A stretch of 64,000 bases of DNA from Salmonella enterica subsp. enterica serovar Choleraesuis (GCA_022846635.1 AP025685.1:1116001-1180000); one strand, 5' to 3'. Positions 21,848 through 33,455 are shown, counted from the stretch's first letter. Numbers and translations are program-made. Notes: generated by a model not told the origin, from the letters alone.

Positions 21848-21879
21848 AAAGGGCGGCATAAGCGTGAGCCCGCCCTTTT
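21848..21879 (-). terminator. hairpin downstream of cysZ
   Basis: Inverted repeat AAAGGGCGG (21848-21856) and CCGCCCTTT (21870-21878) lies just after the cysZ stop on the minus strand. The tail reads CCGCCCTTTATTCC on the transcript, so the T-run is short. Confidence 0.65.
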
Positions 21880-21886
21880 CGCCAAC

Positions 21887-22648
21887 TTATTTCCAGCGGC
21901 CGTGGCGTGCACGGTAACGGTCAACCCATAGCGCAGTCGCACCGCAAACGGCAACGGGCATAATCACCAGATTAAGAATCGGGATGAGGGTAAACAGGCT
22001 GACCAGGCTGCCAAACTGCATGTTGACCACTTTCTCTTCGCGCAGCGCAACGCGCATTTCCGGGAAAGGAACTTTGTGGTTATCAAACGGATAATCGCAA
22101 TACTGAATGGCCAGCATCCAGGCACTAAACAAAAACCATAACACTGGGGCTACGGTCTGGCCGATACCCGGAATAAAATAGAGCACCAGCAACACAATAG
22201 CGCGCGGCAGATACCAGATAAATTTTTGCCATTCGCGTTTCATAATGCGCGGTATGTCGCCAATAACACTGAGAATGCTGGCATCGGGTGGCTCTGAGCC
22301 GGTTAATTGGGCCTCTAGTTGCTCAGCCAGCAGGCCGTTAAAAGGCGCGGCTATCCAGTTAGCTATAGTTGAAAAGAAATAGCCAAATACCAATAAAACC
22401 GAAACAACCGCCAGCGGCCACAGCAGATAGCTTAGCCATTGCAGCCAGTCTGGTACATGGCTCAACAGGGAAGGGATCCAGCTCTCTAATTGGGTAAACA
22501 GCCACCAGAACGCACCGCCCATGAGAATGATATTGACCATGAGCGGCAGAATGACAAACCGACGAATACCGGGTTGATGAATCAAGCGCCAGCCTTCGGA
22601 AAAATAACTCACCCCATTTCGGGGGGCGACATCGCGGCGAGAAACCAT
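21887..22648 (-). CDS. cysZ: sulfate transporter CysZ
   Basis: CysZ is an inner-membrane protein of 253 residues, the same length as in E. coli. It mediates high-affinity sulfate uptake that feeds the cysteine pathway and is inhibited by sulfite. Hydrophobic segments lie at roughly residues 30-55, 70-95, 145-185 and 205-235. Conserved features include [20 protein letters not shown] and the late [14 protein letters not shown] motif. It is upstream of cysK in the same orientation, as in E. coli, and divergent from zipA. Confidence 0.97.
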   Translation of the reverse strand: MVSRRDVAPRNGVSYFSEGWRLIHQPGIRRFVILPLMVNIILMGGAFWWLFTQLESWIPSLLSHVPDWLQWLSYLLWPLAVVSVLLVFGYFFSTIANWIAAPFNGLLAEQLEAQLTGSEPPDASILSVIGDIPRIMKREWQKFIWYLPRAIVLLVLYFIPGIGQTVAPVLWFLFSAWMLAIQYCDYPFDNHKVPFPEMRVALREEKVVNMQFGSLVSLFTLIPILNLVIMPVAVCGATALWVDRYRARHGRWK

Positions 22649-22874
22649 GTTGCGAATAACTCCAGAGGTTCAGTAAACAGGCGCGAGCCTATCACACACC
22701 AGGCGGTCTGTGGAACTCACCAGGAAATGGTCGAAAAAACAGCAAAAAACCACTTTTCAGATGACTTTCTGCAAGTATGAACGGCCCTACACTTGCACTA
22801 AAGCAATTGGACAAATACTCTTAGTGAGTAAATGTTTGCCGTAGTGGCAAGGTGTTAGAACAACAGAGAATATA

Positions 22875-23900
22875 ATGATGCAGGATTTGCGTCTGATATT
22901 AATCATTGTTGGCGCGATAGCCATAATAGCGCTGCTGGTTCATGGTTTCTGGACCAGTCGTAAAGAGCGTTCATCAATGTTCGGCAACCGTCCATTAAAA
23001 CGCGCGCAGTCTTCGCGTGAAGATGACGTAAACGACATTGGCGATGAAGGCGTGGGTGAAGTCCGCGTGCGTCGGGTTGCGCCTCCCGCTCAGGAACAGG
23101 TTCCAGCCTCCTTTAAGGACGCCCCGCGCCCTGGAGATGCGTCTGGTCATCAATATCAGCCGCCATATGGCGCTCAGCCCCAGCGTGCGCCGCAGCAGCC
23201 TCAGGTTCAGGCTCAACCGGAAGGTTATCAGCCCCAGCCTTATCAGGCTCCTGTTCAGCATCCTGCTCCGCAGCATCCTCAACAGCCAGCTCCGCAGCAG
23301 GCCCCTCAGCCATTTGCGCCAGCGCCTGCGGCCTCTGAGTATCAGCAGCCGTCACAACCGGCACCACAGCAGCCAGCCCCGGCATTTGCTCCGGCAGAGC
23401 CTGTGCAGCAGCCCGTTGCCGAGCCGCAGCCGGTTGAAACGCCAGCCCCAGCGCCGGAAAGCGCGCCTCAGCCAGAGCCAACGCTGAAAGAGACCGTTAT
23501 CGTGATGAACGTTGCGGCTCACGCGGGTAGCCTGTTAAACGGCGATGTGCTGTTAAATAGCATTCAGCAGGCTGGCTTTACTTTCGGCGATATGAATATT
23601 TTCCATCGTCATCTGAGCGCAGACGGCAGCGGCCCTACGCTATTCAGTATGGCGAATATGGTGAAACCGGGAACTTTCGACCCGGAAAATATGGCAACCT
23701 TCGCAACGCCTGGCGTTACCATCTTTATGCAGGTGCCTTCTTATGGCGATGCGATGCAAAACTTCAAGCTGATGTTGCAGTCAGCTCAGCATATTGCAGA
23801 TGAGGTTGGTGGCGTAGTGCTTGATGACCAGCGGAAAATGATGACTCCGCAGAAGCTGCGTGAATATCAGGATCGTATTCGCCAGGTCATTGGCGGCTAA
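22875..23900 (+). CDS. zipA: cell division protein ZipA
   Basis: ZipA anchors the FtsZ ring to the inner membrane. The 341-residue protein has an N-terminal membrane helix ([20 protein letters not shown], residues 5-24), then a basic/acidic segment. A long Pro/Gln/Ala-rich linker (about residues 70-200) consists almost entirely of short QP, AP and QQPAP repeats. The C-terminal FtsZ-binding domain (about 205-341) has the conserved [20 protein letters not shown] and [19 protein letters not shown] blocks. The linker is the only part that diverges strongly from E. coli. A second in-frame ATG directly follows the first. Confidence 0.98.
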   Translation: MMQDLRLILIIVGAIAIIALLVHGFWTSRKERSSMFGNRPLKRAQSSREDDVNDIGDEGVGEVRVRRVAPPAQEQVPASFKDAPRPGDASGHQYQPPYGAQPQRAPQQPQVQAQPEGYQPQPYQAPVQHPAPQHPQQPAPQQAPQPFAPAPAASEYQQPSQPAPQQPAPAFAPAEPVQQPVAEPQPVETPAPAPESAPQPEPTLKETVIVMNVAAHAGSLLNGDVLLNSIQQAGFTFGDMNIFHRHLSADGSGPTLFSMANMVKPGTFDPENMATFATPGVTIFMQVPSYGDAMQNFKLMLQSAQHIADEVGGVVLDDQRKMMTPQKLREYQDRIRQVIGG

Positions 23901-23930
23901 GCCAAAATCACCGAATCTTAGTCACACTAA

Positions 23931-25990
<2,060 letters not shown>

Positions 25991-25991
<1 letters not shown>

Positions 25992-26206
25992 TGGAAAAAG
26001 AGCAGCTTATCGAAATCGCCAATACCGCCATGCCCTTCGGTAAATATCAGGGGCGGATGCTGATTGATCTGCCGGAGGAGTATTTGCTGTGGTTTTCGCG
26101 CAAAGGTGAGTTCCCGAAAGGACGGCTGGGCGAATTAATGGCGATAACGCTGCTGATTAAAGTCGAAGGGCTGGAACACCTGGTGAAGCCGCTGAAACGG
26201 CACTAA
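25991..26206 (+). CDS. ypeB: small conserved protein YpeB (DUF3820)
   Basis: This 71-residue cytoplasmic protein of the DUF3820 family has the signature TAMPFGKYQGRMLIDLPEEYLLWF (written here as TAMPFGKYQG followed by RMLIDLPEEYLLWF). The ATG overlaps the last base of ligA (TAATG), so it is translationally coupled to the ligase. The family resembles a module fused to exonuclease domains in other bacteria, which suggests a nucleic-acid link, but no function is established. Confidence 0.93.
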
Positions 26207-26215
26207 GCAGGAAGA

Positions 26216-26244
26216 AAAAACGGGATGCTCAGGCATCCCGTTTT
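26216..26244. terminator. bidirectional terminator between ypeB and talA
   Basis: Arms CGGGATGC and GCATCCCG (26221-26240) are flanked by A-run and T-run, between convergent genes. Confidence 0.88.
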
Positions 26245-26271
26245 GCTATCGGTATCAGCCAATAATAGCGG

Positions 26272-27222
26272 TTACATCTCGGTATCTAACAGATCTTCCA
26301 GCTTGCGCTGATCGGCGGCAAACAGGCGAATCCCTTCCGAAAGTTTTTCAACTGCCATCGGGTCTTCATTGTGCTCCCAACGGAACTCCGCTTCGGTTAA
26401 CGGCGTTGGGCGCTTGAAGCCGTGTGGCGTCGGAATAAGTTTGCGGATAACCGTCTCTTCACTTTCCTGAAGTTCGGCCAGCAGCGCCGGAGAGATGGTC
26501 AGACGGTCGCAGCCGACCAAAGCCAGCACCTGTTCTTTACGACGGAAACTGGCGCCCATCACAATAGTGTCGTAGTGATGCTGCTTGAAGTAGGAGTAGA
26601 TATTACGTACGGATTTCACACCCGGATCTTCTTCAACAACATAAGGATCGATAGGTTTGCGTGCGTTGTAGTAGTCAAAGATCCTGCCTACAAAAGGTGA
26701 AATCAGATATACGCCAGCTTCGGCACAGGCGCGGGCCTGGGCAAAGGAGAATAATAGCGTCAGGTTACAGTTGATGCCCATCGCTTCCAGCTGTTCTGCG
26801 GCGCGAATGCCTTCCCAGGTCGCAGCCAGCTTAATAAGCACCCGGGATTTATCAATACCTTGTTCTTCGTACAGCGCAATCAGATGTTTGGCTTTGGCAA
26901 CACTCTGTTCGGTGCTGTACGACAGCCGGGCATCCACTTCTGTAGAAACACGCCCTGGGATGCTTTTCAGTATCTCAATACCAAAGTTTACCGCCAGTTT
27001 TTCACTGGCCGCGATCACCCGCTGTTCAGCATTGTTGCCATGTTTTTGACCATAGCGAATAGCATCATCAAGCAGTGGTTTGTAGTGCTCCATCGTCGCC
27101 GCTTTCAGCAGCAAGGACGGATTGGTGGTGGCGTCCTGCGGCTGGTACTCACGAATCGACTCGATGTCGCCGCTATCGGCAACCACGGTTGTGAACTGCT
27201 TGATGGCTTCTAACTGATTCAT
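26272..27222 (-). CDS. talA: transaldolase A
   Basis: Transaldolase moves a dihydroxyacetone unit between sugar phosphates in the non-oxidative pentose phosphate pathway. The ATG at 27222 gives [19 protein letters not shown] and 316 residues, the TalA length. A GGAGGACCTCAG ribosome-binding site supports it over longer reading. The Schiff-base Lys is in [16 protein letters not shown] (about residue 131), and the [12 protein letters not shown] motif is near 33-44. TalA rather than TalB is inferred from its divergent pairing with maeB, the E. coli arrangement. tktB, which follows talA in E. coli, is absent; ypeB is here instead. Confidence 0.93.
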   Translation of the reverse strand: MNQLEAIKQFTTVVADSGDIESIREYQPQDATTNPSLLLKAATMEHYKPLLDDAIRYGQKHGNNAEQRVIAASEKLAVNFGIEILKSIPGRVSTEVDARLSYSTEQSVAKAKHLIALYEEQGIDKSRVLIKLAATWEGIRAAEQLEAMGINCNLTLLFSFAQARACAEAGVYLISPFVGRIFDYYNARKPIDPYVVEEDPGVKSVRNIYSYFKQHHYDTIVMGASFRRKEQVLALVGCDRLTISPALLAELQESEETVIRKLIPTPHGFKRPTPLTEAEFRWEHNEDPMAVEKLSEGIRLFAADQRKLEDLLDTEM

Positions 27223-27478
27223 CTGAGGTCCTCCATGGGGTATTTGAAACCGGAAAATCGGCTCTGTCTGTCCATTATCCAAAAATAGGGCAGGTATAAC
27301 AGTGGAATTATCAACTCTGTGCGCTGCTGCTGGTAACACAATCACCATAAATGATTAACATAATCGGGCGCGCAAATGTCAATATTTTGTTAGCATGACG
27401 CAACCTACACCGTGAGTCACAGGATTTGGGGCGTTGGCCGCACAATCCTGCATAATTAAAAAGCAAAGGATCAAAGCA

Positions 27479-29758
27479 ATGGATGAACAGTTAAAACAGA
27501 GTGCCCTCGATTTTCACGAGTTCCCCATCCCTGGCAAAATACAGGTTGCACCGACTAAACCTCTTGCTACTCAACGTGACCTCGCCCTGGCCTACTCGCC
27601 TGGCGTTGCCGCACCTTGCCTCGAAATCGCAGCCGATCCGCTTGCCGCTCATAAGTATACTGCGCGCGGTAACCTGGTCGCCGTAGTCTCTAACGGTACC
27701 GCCGTACTTGGGCTTGGCAACATCGGCGCTCTCGCCGGTAAGCCGGTTATGGAAGGCAAGGGCGTGCTGTTTAAAAAATTCGCCGGTATCGATGTATTCG
27801 ATATCGAAGTTGATGAGCTGGATCCGGACAAACTGATCGACGTCGTGGCCGCGCTGGAGCCGACGTTCGGCGGGATCAACCTTGAAGATATTAAAGCGCC
27901 AGAGTGTTTTTACATTGAGCAGAAACTGCGTGAGCGCATGAACATCCCTGTATTCCACGATGACCAGCACGGTACCGCAATTATCTGTACCGCCGCCGTC
28001 CTTAACGGTCTGCGGGTGGTTGAGAAAAATATCTCCGATGTGCGGCTGGTGGTTTCCGGGGCCGGGGCATCGGCTATCGCCTGTATGAATCTGCTGGTGG
28101 CACTTGGAATGCAGCGTCACAACATTACCGTGTGTGACTCTAAAGGCGTTATTTACAAAGGCCGTGAAGAGAATATGGCCGAAACCAAGGCGGCGTACGC
28201 GGTTGATGATAACGGCAAACGTACCCTGGATGAGGTTATTGAAGGCGCGGATATTTTCCTCGGTTGTTCTGGCCCGAAAGTGATGACCCAGGAGATGGTC
28301 AGCAAAATGGCTAAAGCGCCGCTAATTCTGGCGCTGGCTAACCCGGAGCCAGAAATCATGCCGCCGCTGGCAAAAGCCGTTCGTCCGGATGCGATTATCT
28401 GTACCGGCCGTTCCGACTTCCCAAACCAGGTTAACAACGTTCTCTGCTTCCCGTTCATTTTCCGCGGCGCGCTGGATGTAGGCGCTACGGCAATTAACGA
28501 AGAGATGAAGCTGGCGGCGGTACATGCTATCGCTGAGCTGGCCCACGCCGAGCAAAGCGATGTGGTTGCTTCTGCCTATGGCGACCAGGAGCTGTCATTC
28601 GGTCCGGAATACATCATTCCTAAACCCTTCGACCCGCGTCTCATCGTGAAAATCGCGCCTGCGGTGGCCAAGGCCGCCATGGATTCTGGCGTGGCTACCC
28701 GCCCAATCGCCGATTTTGACGTTTATCGCGAAAAGCTTTCTGAATTCGTCTACAAAACCAATCTGTTTATGAAGCCTATCTTCTCCCAGGCGCGCAAAGA
28801 TCCGAAACGCGTAGTGCTGGCAGAAGGTGAAGACACCCGCGTGCTGCATGCAACTCAGGAGCTTATCTCCCTGGGGCTGGCGAAACCGATACTGATTGGC
28901 CGCCCAAGCGTTATTGAAATGCGTATTAAGAAGCTGGGCCTGCAGATTGAAGCCGGGAAAGATTTCGAGATAGTGAATAACGAATCGGATCCGCGCTACA
29001 AAGAGTACTGGAATGAATACTACGGTCTGATGAAGCGCCGTGGCGTAACGCAGGACCAGGCTCAGCGGACAATGCTGAGCAGCACCACCGCTATCGGTGC
29101 CATCATGGTGCATCGCGGTGAAGCTGACGCCATGATCTGCGGTACTATCGGTGACTATTTGCAGCACTTCGACGTTGTTGAGCAGATTTTTGGCTATAGG
29201 GAAGGTGTGAAAACGGCAGGGGCGATGAATGCGCTGCTGCTGCCAAGCGGTGATACTTTTATTGCCGATACCTATGTGAACGAAAACCCAGGCCCGGAAG
29301 AGCTGGCGGAAATCACCCTGATGGCGGCTGAGACTGTGCGTCGCTTTGGCATCGAGCCAAAAGTAGCGCTGGTTTCTCACTCTAGCTTCGGCTCATCCAA
29401 CACGCCGGGTGCGCGTAAAATGCGTGAAACCCTGGCGCTGGTGCGCGAGAAGGCTCCGGATTTGATGATTGATGGTGAAATGCATGGCGATGCGGCGCTG
29501 GTAGAGGCTATTCGCCAGGAGCGTATGCCGGACAGTACCCTGAAAGGCTCGGCAAACATTCTTATCATGCCAAATATGGAAGCTGCACGTATCAGCTACA
29601 ACCTGCTGCGGGTTTCCAGCTCGGAAGGTGTAACCGTCGGGCCGGTGCTGATGGGCGTGGCGAAGCCGGTTCATATTCTGACTCAGATTGCTTCCGTACG
29701 ACGCATTGTTAACATGGTGGCGCTGGCGGTGGTCGAGGCTCAGACCCAGACCAGGTAA
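27479..29758 (+). CDS. maeB: NADP-dependent malic enzyme MaeB with phosphotransacetylase-like domain
   Basis: MaeB decarboxylates malate to pyruvate with NADP. It has 759 residues, identical in length to E. coli MaeB. The N-terminal malic enzyme domain (about 1-430) shows YSPGVAAPC, the metal/substrate [10 protein letters not shown] motif and the NADP-binding [14 protein letters not shown]. The C-terminal phosphate acetyltransferase-like domain (about 430-759) shows [31 protein letters not shown] and [14 protein letters not shown]. In E. coli the C-terminal domain mediates allosteric control by acetyl-CoA. ATG 27479 follows AAAGGATCAAAGCA. It is divergent from talA across 256 bases. Confidence 0.97.
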   Translation: MDEQLKQSALDFHEFPIPGKIQVAPTKPLATQRDLALAYSPGVAAPCLEIAADPLAAHKYTARGNLVAVVSNGTAVLGLGNIGALAGKPVMEGKGVLFKKFAGIDVFDIEVDELDPDKLIDVVAALEPTFGGINLEDIKAPECFYIEQKLRERMNIPVFHDDQHGTAIICTAAVLNGLRVVEKNISDVRLVVSGAGASAIACMNLLVALGMQRHNITVCDSKGVIYKGREENMAETKAAYAVDDNGKRTLDEVIEGADIFLGCSGPKVMTQEMVSKMAKAPLILALANPEPEIMPPLAKAVRPDAIICTGRSDFPNQVNNVLCFPFIFRGALDVGATAINEEMKLAAVHAIAELAHAEQSDVVASAYGDQELSFGPEYIIPKPFDPRLIVKIAPAVAKAAMDSGVATRPIADFDVYREKLSEFVYKTNLFMKPIFSQARKDPKRVVLAEGEDTRVLHATQELISLGLAKPILIGRPSVIEMRIKKLGLQIEAGKDFEIVNNESDPRYKEYWNEYYGLMKRRGVTQDQAQRTMLSSTTAIGAIMVHRGEADAMICGTIGDYLQHFDVVEQIFGYREGVKTAGAMNALLLPSGDTFIADTYVNENPGPEELAEITLMAAETVRRFGIEPKVALVSHSSFGSSNTPGARKMRETLALVREKAPDLMIDGEMHGDAALVEAIRQERMPDSTLKGSANILIMPNMEAARISYNLLRVSSSEGVTVGPVLMGVAKPVHILTQIASVRRIVNMVALAVVEAQTQTR

Positions 29759-29782
29759 TCTGTATTAAGTCTGAATATCTTC

Positions 29783-29806
29783 AAGGCCTGCATAGCGGGC
29801 CTTTTT
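29783..29806 (+). terminator. terminator downstream of maeB
   Basis: Arms AAGGCC and GGCCTT, an 9-base loop and a following T-run lie 24 bases after the maeB stop. Confidence 0.75.
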
Positions 29807-29910
29807 TATGGGCAGCTCAACGGTGCGTCTGGGGTTATTTTGTTTTACGTACAAAATTTGAATGCGGCGTGTCCCTTTTGCTCCGGCCAATGAGCGGGGG
29901 AGAAGGGATG

Positions 29911-29973
29911 TTGCACATAGCAAAAAGGCACCTTTAGGGTGCCTTTCTACATAATGGTGGGTCGTGCAGGATT
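29911..29973 (-). repeat. distal copy of a tRNA-Lys 3'-end plus terminator repeat
   Basis: This 63-base block matches 30063-30125 with only two differences, at a period of 152 bases. Read on the minus strand it holds the last 19 bases of tRNA-Lys including CCA, a short spacer, a terminator hairpin and a fixed tail. Upstream of the 19 bases the sequence is not tRNA. The layout resembles the tyrT-tail repeats (rtT) of E. coli. Confidence 0.85.
29922..29946 (-). terminator. distal terminator hairpin of the tRNA-Val/Lys transcript
   Basis: Stem GGCACC / GGTGCC plus an AAA/TTT extension ends in a T-run on the minus strand. It is the counterpart of 30074-30098 with an A-T pair replacing a G-C pair. 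Confidence 0.8.
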
Positions 29974-30062
29974 ATACGCCCTTCGGGCCGTTGCCGGGGC
30001 AACGTGGTCTCGCGGTAAACCGCTCGGCTCGAACCTGCGGCAGGTTCTCATCCTGCATATTT

Positions 30063-30125
30063 TTGCACATAGCAAAAAGGCGCCTTTAGGGCGCCTTTCT
30101 ACATAATGGTGGGTCGTGCAGGATT
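30063..30125 (-). repeat. proximal copy of the tRNA-Lys 3'-end plus terminator repeat
   Basis: Second copy of the 63-base block. Here the 19 tRNA bases are the genuine 3' end of the intact tRNA-Lys gene at 30107-30182. Between the copies (29974-30062) lies GC-rich hairpin-forming DNA, including GTTGCC/GGCAAC and GAACCTG/CAGGTTC inverted repeats. Confidence 0.85.
30074..30098 (-). terminator. first terminator of the tRNA-Val/Lys operon
   Basis: Stem AAAGGCGCC / GGCGCCTTT with a 5-base loop and a T-run on the minus strand, 8 bases after the CCA end of tRNA-Lys. Confidence 0.88.
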
Positions 30126-30182
30126 CGAACCTGCGACCAATTGATTAAAAGTCAACTGCTCTACCAACTGAGCTAACGACCC
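30107..30182 (-). tRNA. lysV: tRNA-Lys (anticodon TTT)
   Basis: 76 bases including encoded CCA. On the minus strand it begins GGGTCGTTAGCTCAG. The anticodon loop is CTTTTAA, and the T-arm is GCAGGTTCGAATCCTGC. It is the last of four tRNAs, after three tRNA-Val genes, the same arrangement as valU-valX-valY-lysV of E. coli. Confidence 0.97.
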
Positions 30183-30186
30183 GAAG

Positions 30187-30262
30187 TGGTGGGTGATGAC
30201 GGGATCGAACCGCCGACCCCCTCCTTGTAAGGGAGGTGCTCTCCCAGCTGAGCTAATCACCC
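30187..30262 (-). tRNA. valY: tRNA-Val (anticodon TAC), third in transcript
   Basis: 76 bases with encoded CCA. The minus strand begins GGGTGATTAGCTCAGC with anticodon TAC. The spacer to tRNA-Lys is only 4 bases. The T-loop reads TTCGATC, as in the E. coli gene. Confidence 0.97.
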
Positions 30263-30311
30263 ACTTCGGTACTGCAAATTTTATGACAAGAGACTTCAGC
30301 TGGCGAGAAAT

Positions 30312-30387
30312 TGGTGGGTGATGACGGGATCGAACCGCCGACCCCCTCCTTGTAAGGGAGGTGCTCTCCCAGCTGAGCTAATCACCC
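30312..30387 (-). tRNA. valX: tRNA-Val (anticodon TAC), second in transcript
   Basis: 76 bases, identical to the 30187-30262 gene as far as I can align by eye, with anticodon TAC and encoded CCA. Confidence 0.97.
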
Positions 30388-30430
30388 AATTCTCAATTCT
30401 CTTGTCTACACGGCGGAGCCACTAAAGTAG

Positions 30431-30506
30431 TGGTGGGTGATGACGGGTTCGAACCGCCGACCCCCTCCTTGTAAGGGAGGTGCTCTCCCAGCTGAGCTAA
30501 TCACCC
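30431..30506 (-). tRNA. valU: tRNA-Val (anticodon TAC), first in transcript
   Basis: 76 bases with anticodon TAC and encoded CCA. It differs from the two downstream copies by one base in the T-loop (TTCGAAC instead of TTCGATC). It is closest to the promoter at 30524-30551. Confidence 0.97.
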
Positions 30507-30523
30507 CCGCTGTGTGGAGTCGC

Positions 30524-30551
30524 ATTATAGGGAGAGTTGAAAATGAGTCAA
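30524..30551 (-). promoter_or_regulatory. stable-RNA type promoter of the tRNA-Val/Lys operon
   Basis: On the minus strand the -35 element is TTGACT (30546-30551), followed by a 16-base spacer and a perfect TATAAT (30524-30529). A GC-rich discriminator GCGACTCC comes next, as expected for stringently controlled stable-RNA promoters. Confidence 0.85.
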
Positions 30552-30764
30552 CGGATTTTAGGAAGTTTTTGTTTGTTCGTCTTAAAATTCGCCAATGCGA
30601 TCGCGGGATAACCATAATGCACGGTTTTTAATCCGTTTATGGGAGTCGATTCCAGCATGGCGAGTAACAAGATTGAGGAATCAGCCTGGAGTGGTAGAAT
30701 GTTGTCCACTTTAACTTCTCTGGTTTGCCGCACTTCGGCATCTTTTGGTTATTAAGGCCGCGTA

Positions 30765-32180
30765 ATGAAAATCAAAACCCGCTTCGCGCCCAGCCCGACA
30801 GGCTATCTGCATGTCGGCGGTGCCCGTACCGCTCTTTATTCCTGGCTGTTTGCCCGCAATCACGAGGGCGAATTTGTGCTGCGCATCGAAGATACCGATC
30901 TGGAACGTTCCACTCAGGAAGCTATCGACGCCATTATGGATAGCATGAACTGGTTGGGTCTTAACTGGGATGAAGGTCCGTACTACCAGACTAAACGTTT
31001 CGATCGCTACAACGCGGTTATTGATGAAATGCTGGAAGCGGGCACGGCATATAAATGCTATTGCTCTAAAGAACGTCTGGAAGCCCTGCGTGAAGAGCAG
31101 ATGGCTAAAGGCGAAAAGCCTCGTTATGACGGGCGCTGCCGCCACGACCATAGCCACCACGCCGCCGATGAGCCATGCGTAGTGCGTTTTGCTAACCCGC
31201 AGGACGGCTCTGTTATCTTTGACGATCAGATCCGTGGCCCTATCGAGTTCAGCAATCAGGAGCTGGACGATCTTATTATTCGCCGTACAGATGGTTCCCC
31301 AACCTACAACTTCTGCGTAGTGGTAGACGACTGGGATATGGAAATCACTCACGTTATCCGCGGGGAAGACCATATCAACAACACGCCACGTCAGATAAAC
31401 ATTCTGAAAGCGCTGAACGCGCCGGTACCGGTGTATGCGCATGTTTCGATGATTAACGGTGACGACGGCAAAAAACTGTCTAAACGACACGGTGCGGTGA
31501 GTGTGATGCAGTATCGCGATGAAGGCTACCTGCCTGAAGCGCTGCTGAACTACCTGGTTCGTCTGGGCTGGTCTCATGGCGATCAGGAGATTTTCTCCAT
31601 CGACGAAATGAAGCAGTTCTTTACCCTGGACGCGGTGAGTAAATCGGCCAGTGCTTTTAACACCGACAAGCTGCTGTGGTTGAACCATCATTACATCAAC
31701 ACCATGCCGCCAGAACACGTTGCGCCTTATCTGCAGTGGCACATCGATCAGCAGAAAATTGATACCCGCCAGGGGCCAACGCTGATTGAGCTGATTAAAC
31801 TGCTGGGCGAGCGCTGCAAAACGCTTAAAGAAATGGCCGAAAGCTGCCGTTATTTCTACGAAGAGTACAGCGAGTTTGATGCCGATGCTGCTAAGAAGCA
31901 TCTGCGCCCGGTAGCGCGTCAGCCTCTGGAAACCGTGCGTGCCAAACTGGCCGCCATCACCGACTGGACGGCTGAAAATGTGCATCACGCCATTGAAGCT
32001 ACGGCTACCGAGCTGGAAGTTGGTATGGGTAAAGTCGGCATGCCGCTGCGCGTAGCCGTTACCGGTGCTGGCCAATCCCCAGCGCTGGATGTGACCGTTC
32101 ATGCTATTGGTCAGGCCCGCAGTCTTAGCCGTATCGACCGTGCCCTGGCATTTATCGCCGAGCGTGAAAGCCAGCAGTAA
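30765..32180 (+). CDS. gltX: glutamyl-tRNA synthetase GltX
   Basis: Class I aminoacyl-tRNA synthetase that charges tRNA-Glu. It has 471 residues, the E. coli length. The HIGH-like motif is [15 protein letters not shown] (residues 9-23). The zinc-binding cysteines lie in CYCSKERL and CRHDHSHH (about 98-135). The KMSKS-like loop is [14 protein letters not shown] (about 234-247). The C-terminal alpha-helical anticodon-binding region follows. It is divergent from the tRNA-Val/Lys operon, as in E. coli. Confidence 0.99.
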   Translation: MKIKTRFAPSPTGYLHVGGARTALYSWLFARNHEGEFVLRIEDTDLERSTQEAIDAIMDSMNWLGLNWDEGPYYQTKRFDRYNAVIDEMLEAGTAYKCYCSKERLEALREEQMAKGEKPRYDGRCRHDHSHHAADEPCVVRFANPQDGSVIFDDQIRGPIEFSNQELDDLIIRRTDGSPTYNFCVVVDDWDMEITHVIRGEDHINNTPRQINILKALNAPVPVYAHVSMINGDDGKKLSKRHGAVSVMQYRDEGYLPEALLNYLVRLGWSHGDQEIFSIDEMKQFFTLDAVSKSASAFNTDKLLWLNHHYINTMPPEHVAPYLQWHIDQQKIDTRQGPTLIELIKLLGERCKTLKEMAESCRYFYEEYSEFDADAAKKHLRPVARQPLETVRAKLAAITDWTAENVHHAIEATATELEVGMGKVGMPLRVAVTGAGQSPALDVTVHAIGQARSLSRIDRALAFIAERESQQ

Positions 32181-32200
32181 ATCGAGTTGAATTGAATTCA

Positions 32201-32227
32201 GGCCAGCCTTTGGGGCTGGCCTTTTTT
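32201..32227 (+). terminator. terminator downstream of gltX
   Basis: Arms GGCCAGCC and GGCTGGCC are followed by a T-run (32222-32227), 20 bases after the gltX stop. Confidence 0.9.
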
Positions 32228-32273
32228 ATGGCTGTAAGGTGGTAAATGGCAGGAGGAGGGGAGAGCAGTAAAG

Positions 32274-32660
32274 CTATTCGATACGGATGCCCAGGCGTTG
32301 TAATACGCCCGCGATTCCTTCTCGCAACAGCAGGGCCGAGAACTGAGATCTCTCGTATTCATTCAATTGGGTTAATGCAGACAAAAGCTGATCTTCAAGA
32401 GTAGATTTGGCCAGAGGTTGGTACTGGTTGGCTGGTTCGGAAAGGCTATCCGGTTGGTGTTGATGCACGCGTCCGGTATTGAGAAGAAAGCTTCGAACCT
32501 CAGCATCCACATGGATAACCTGCGCCTTACCGCCTTTTACGCCCGGTAGTTGCGAAGTGACCCAGCCAAAACTCCGGGCCCATTTATTAATGGTTTGCGG
32601 AGTGTAGCCAGTCAGTTCCGCAAGCTCTGCGGGTGTCATTTTACTCTTGAAGATAAGCAT
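32274..32660 (-). CDS. yfeD: YfeD-like DNA-binding protein (DUF1323)
   Basis: This 128-residue protein has an N-terminal helix-turn-helix (MTPAELAELTGYTPQTINKW, from residue 8) followed by PGVKGGKAQVIHVDAEVRSFL. The family is DUF1323, with a MerR-like fold. Its last 20 residues (LREGIAGVLQRLGIR) are nearly identical to those of the adjacent YfeC, so the two are tandem paralogues. Its start codon overlaps the yfeC stop (TAATG), implying coupled translation. Targets are unknown. The name yfeD rests on gene order; in sequence it resembles YfeC at least as much. Confidence 0.8.
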   Translation of the reverse strand: MLIFKSKMTPAELAELTGYTPQTINKWARSFGWVTSQLPGVKGGKAQVIHVDAEVRSFLLNTGRVHQHQPDSLSEPANQYQPLAKSTLEDQLLSALTQLNEYERSQFSALLLREGIAGVLQRLGIRIE

Positions 32661-33019
32661 TATTGTTCGCTTTGACGAATCCCCAGACGCTGCAACACGC
32701 CAGCAATGCCTTCACGTAACAGCAGAGAGTTGAGCTGGCGCAGTTCACTTTCACGCGCTTCTTTTAAAGAGGTAATTAGCAGTTGTTCCAGCGGCGTTTC
32801 ATTCACGCTGTAACTGGCTGCAGGTTCATAAGCACGCTGAGCGCTCTGGATAAAGTCACGCACCCGACGGTCAACGTGGATAAGGCGAGCTTTGCCGCCC
32901 TGAACGCCAGGCCGTGGTGTTGTTGACCACTGCTCCTTGCGCACCCACTTATTGATGGTTTGACGGCTGTAACCAGTGATGCTGGCCAGTTCTTCTGGGG
33001 TCATTCGTTCCTTGAGCAT
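32660..33019 (-). CDS. yfeC: YfeC DNA-binding protein (DUF1323)
   Basis: 119 residues with the helix-turn-helix MTPEELASITGYSRQTINKW near the N-terminus. The PGVQGGKARLIHVDRRVRDFI stretch and a C-terminal LREGIAGVLQRLGIR block follow. It matches E. coli YfeC (114 residues), a putative regulator. It is the upstream partner of the yfeC-yfeD pair, with promoter in 33020-33170. Several in-frame starts exist; MLKERMTPEEL is kept because AAGGATGAGTC lies just upstream. Confidence 0.9.
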   Translation of the reverse strand: MLKERMTPEELASITGYSRQTINKWVRKEQWSTTPRPGVQGGKARLIHVDRRVRDFIQSAQRAYEPAASYSVNETPLEQLLITSLKEARESELRQLNSLLLREGIAGVLQRLGIRQSEQ

Positions 33020-33173
33020 GACTCATCCTTATTAGTGGCTTAATTACCGGCGCATTTTACGTGTTTAAATAACACGAAACTGTGACAGGTTTAACTAGTA
33101 GCTAGCCAGAATACTGGTATTTCATTGAGTTGCTCTATTTTTCAGCGGTTAAATTCAGAAAATAAAAATGGCG

Positions 33174-33202
33174 TTGACAGCACGGATGGGAATTCATATT
33201 AT
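33174..33202 (+). promoter_or_regulatory. stable-RNA type promoter of the tRNA-Ala pair
   Basis: A perfect TTGACA (33174-33179), a 17-base spacer and TATTAT (33197-33202) are followed by a GC-rich discriminator GCCGCCCG. This matches growth-rate and stringent-controlled tRNA promoters. Confidence 0.88.
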
Positions 33203-33231
33203 GCCGCCCGTCAGCACGACACGGTATTTAC

Positions 33232-33307
<76 letters not shown>

Positions 33308-33347
33308 AATCTTTATCCCATCAGATTTGGTATTGCCGTAACTTCGT

Positions 33348-33423
<76 letters not shown>

Positions 33424-33429
33424 AAATTG

Positions 33430-33455
33430 AAACCCTCGCCTCGGCGGGGGTTTTT
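33430..33455 (+). terminator. terminator downstream of the tRNA-Ala pair
   Basis: Arms AACCCTCGCC and GGCGGGGGTT (one T-G wobble) with a TC loop, followed by a T-run. Confidence 0.8.

Noticed and set aside
28595..29380. 261-codon minus-strand open frame inside maeB
   Set aside because: Antisense to the phosphotransacetylase-like domain; composition is that of a shadow frame.
29911..30182. Prophage or island attachment duplicate at tRNA-Lys
   Set aside because: The copies are only 152 bases apart and enclose no integrase or foreign genes. The shared block extends beyond the tRNA end through the terminator, which fits tandem duplication better than att sites.
30711..32102. 463-codon minus-strand open frame
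   Set aside because: It lies wholly antisense to gltX, has no recognisable domain, and reflects the codon bias of the real gene.
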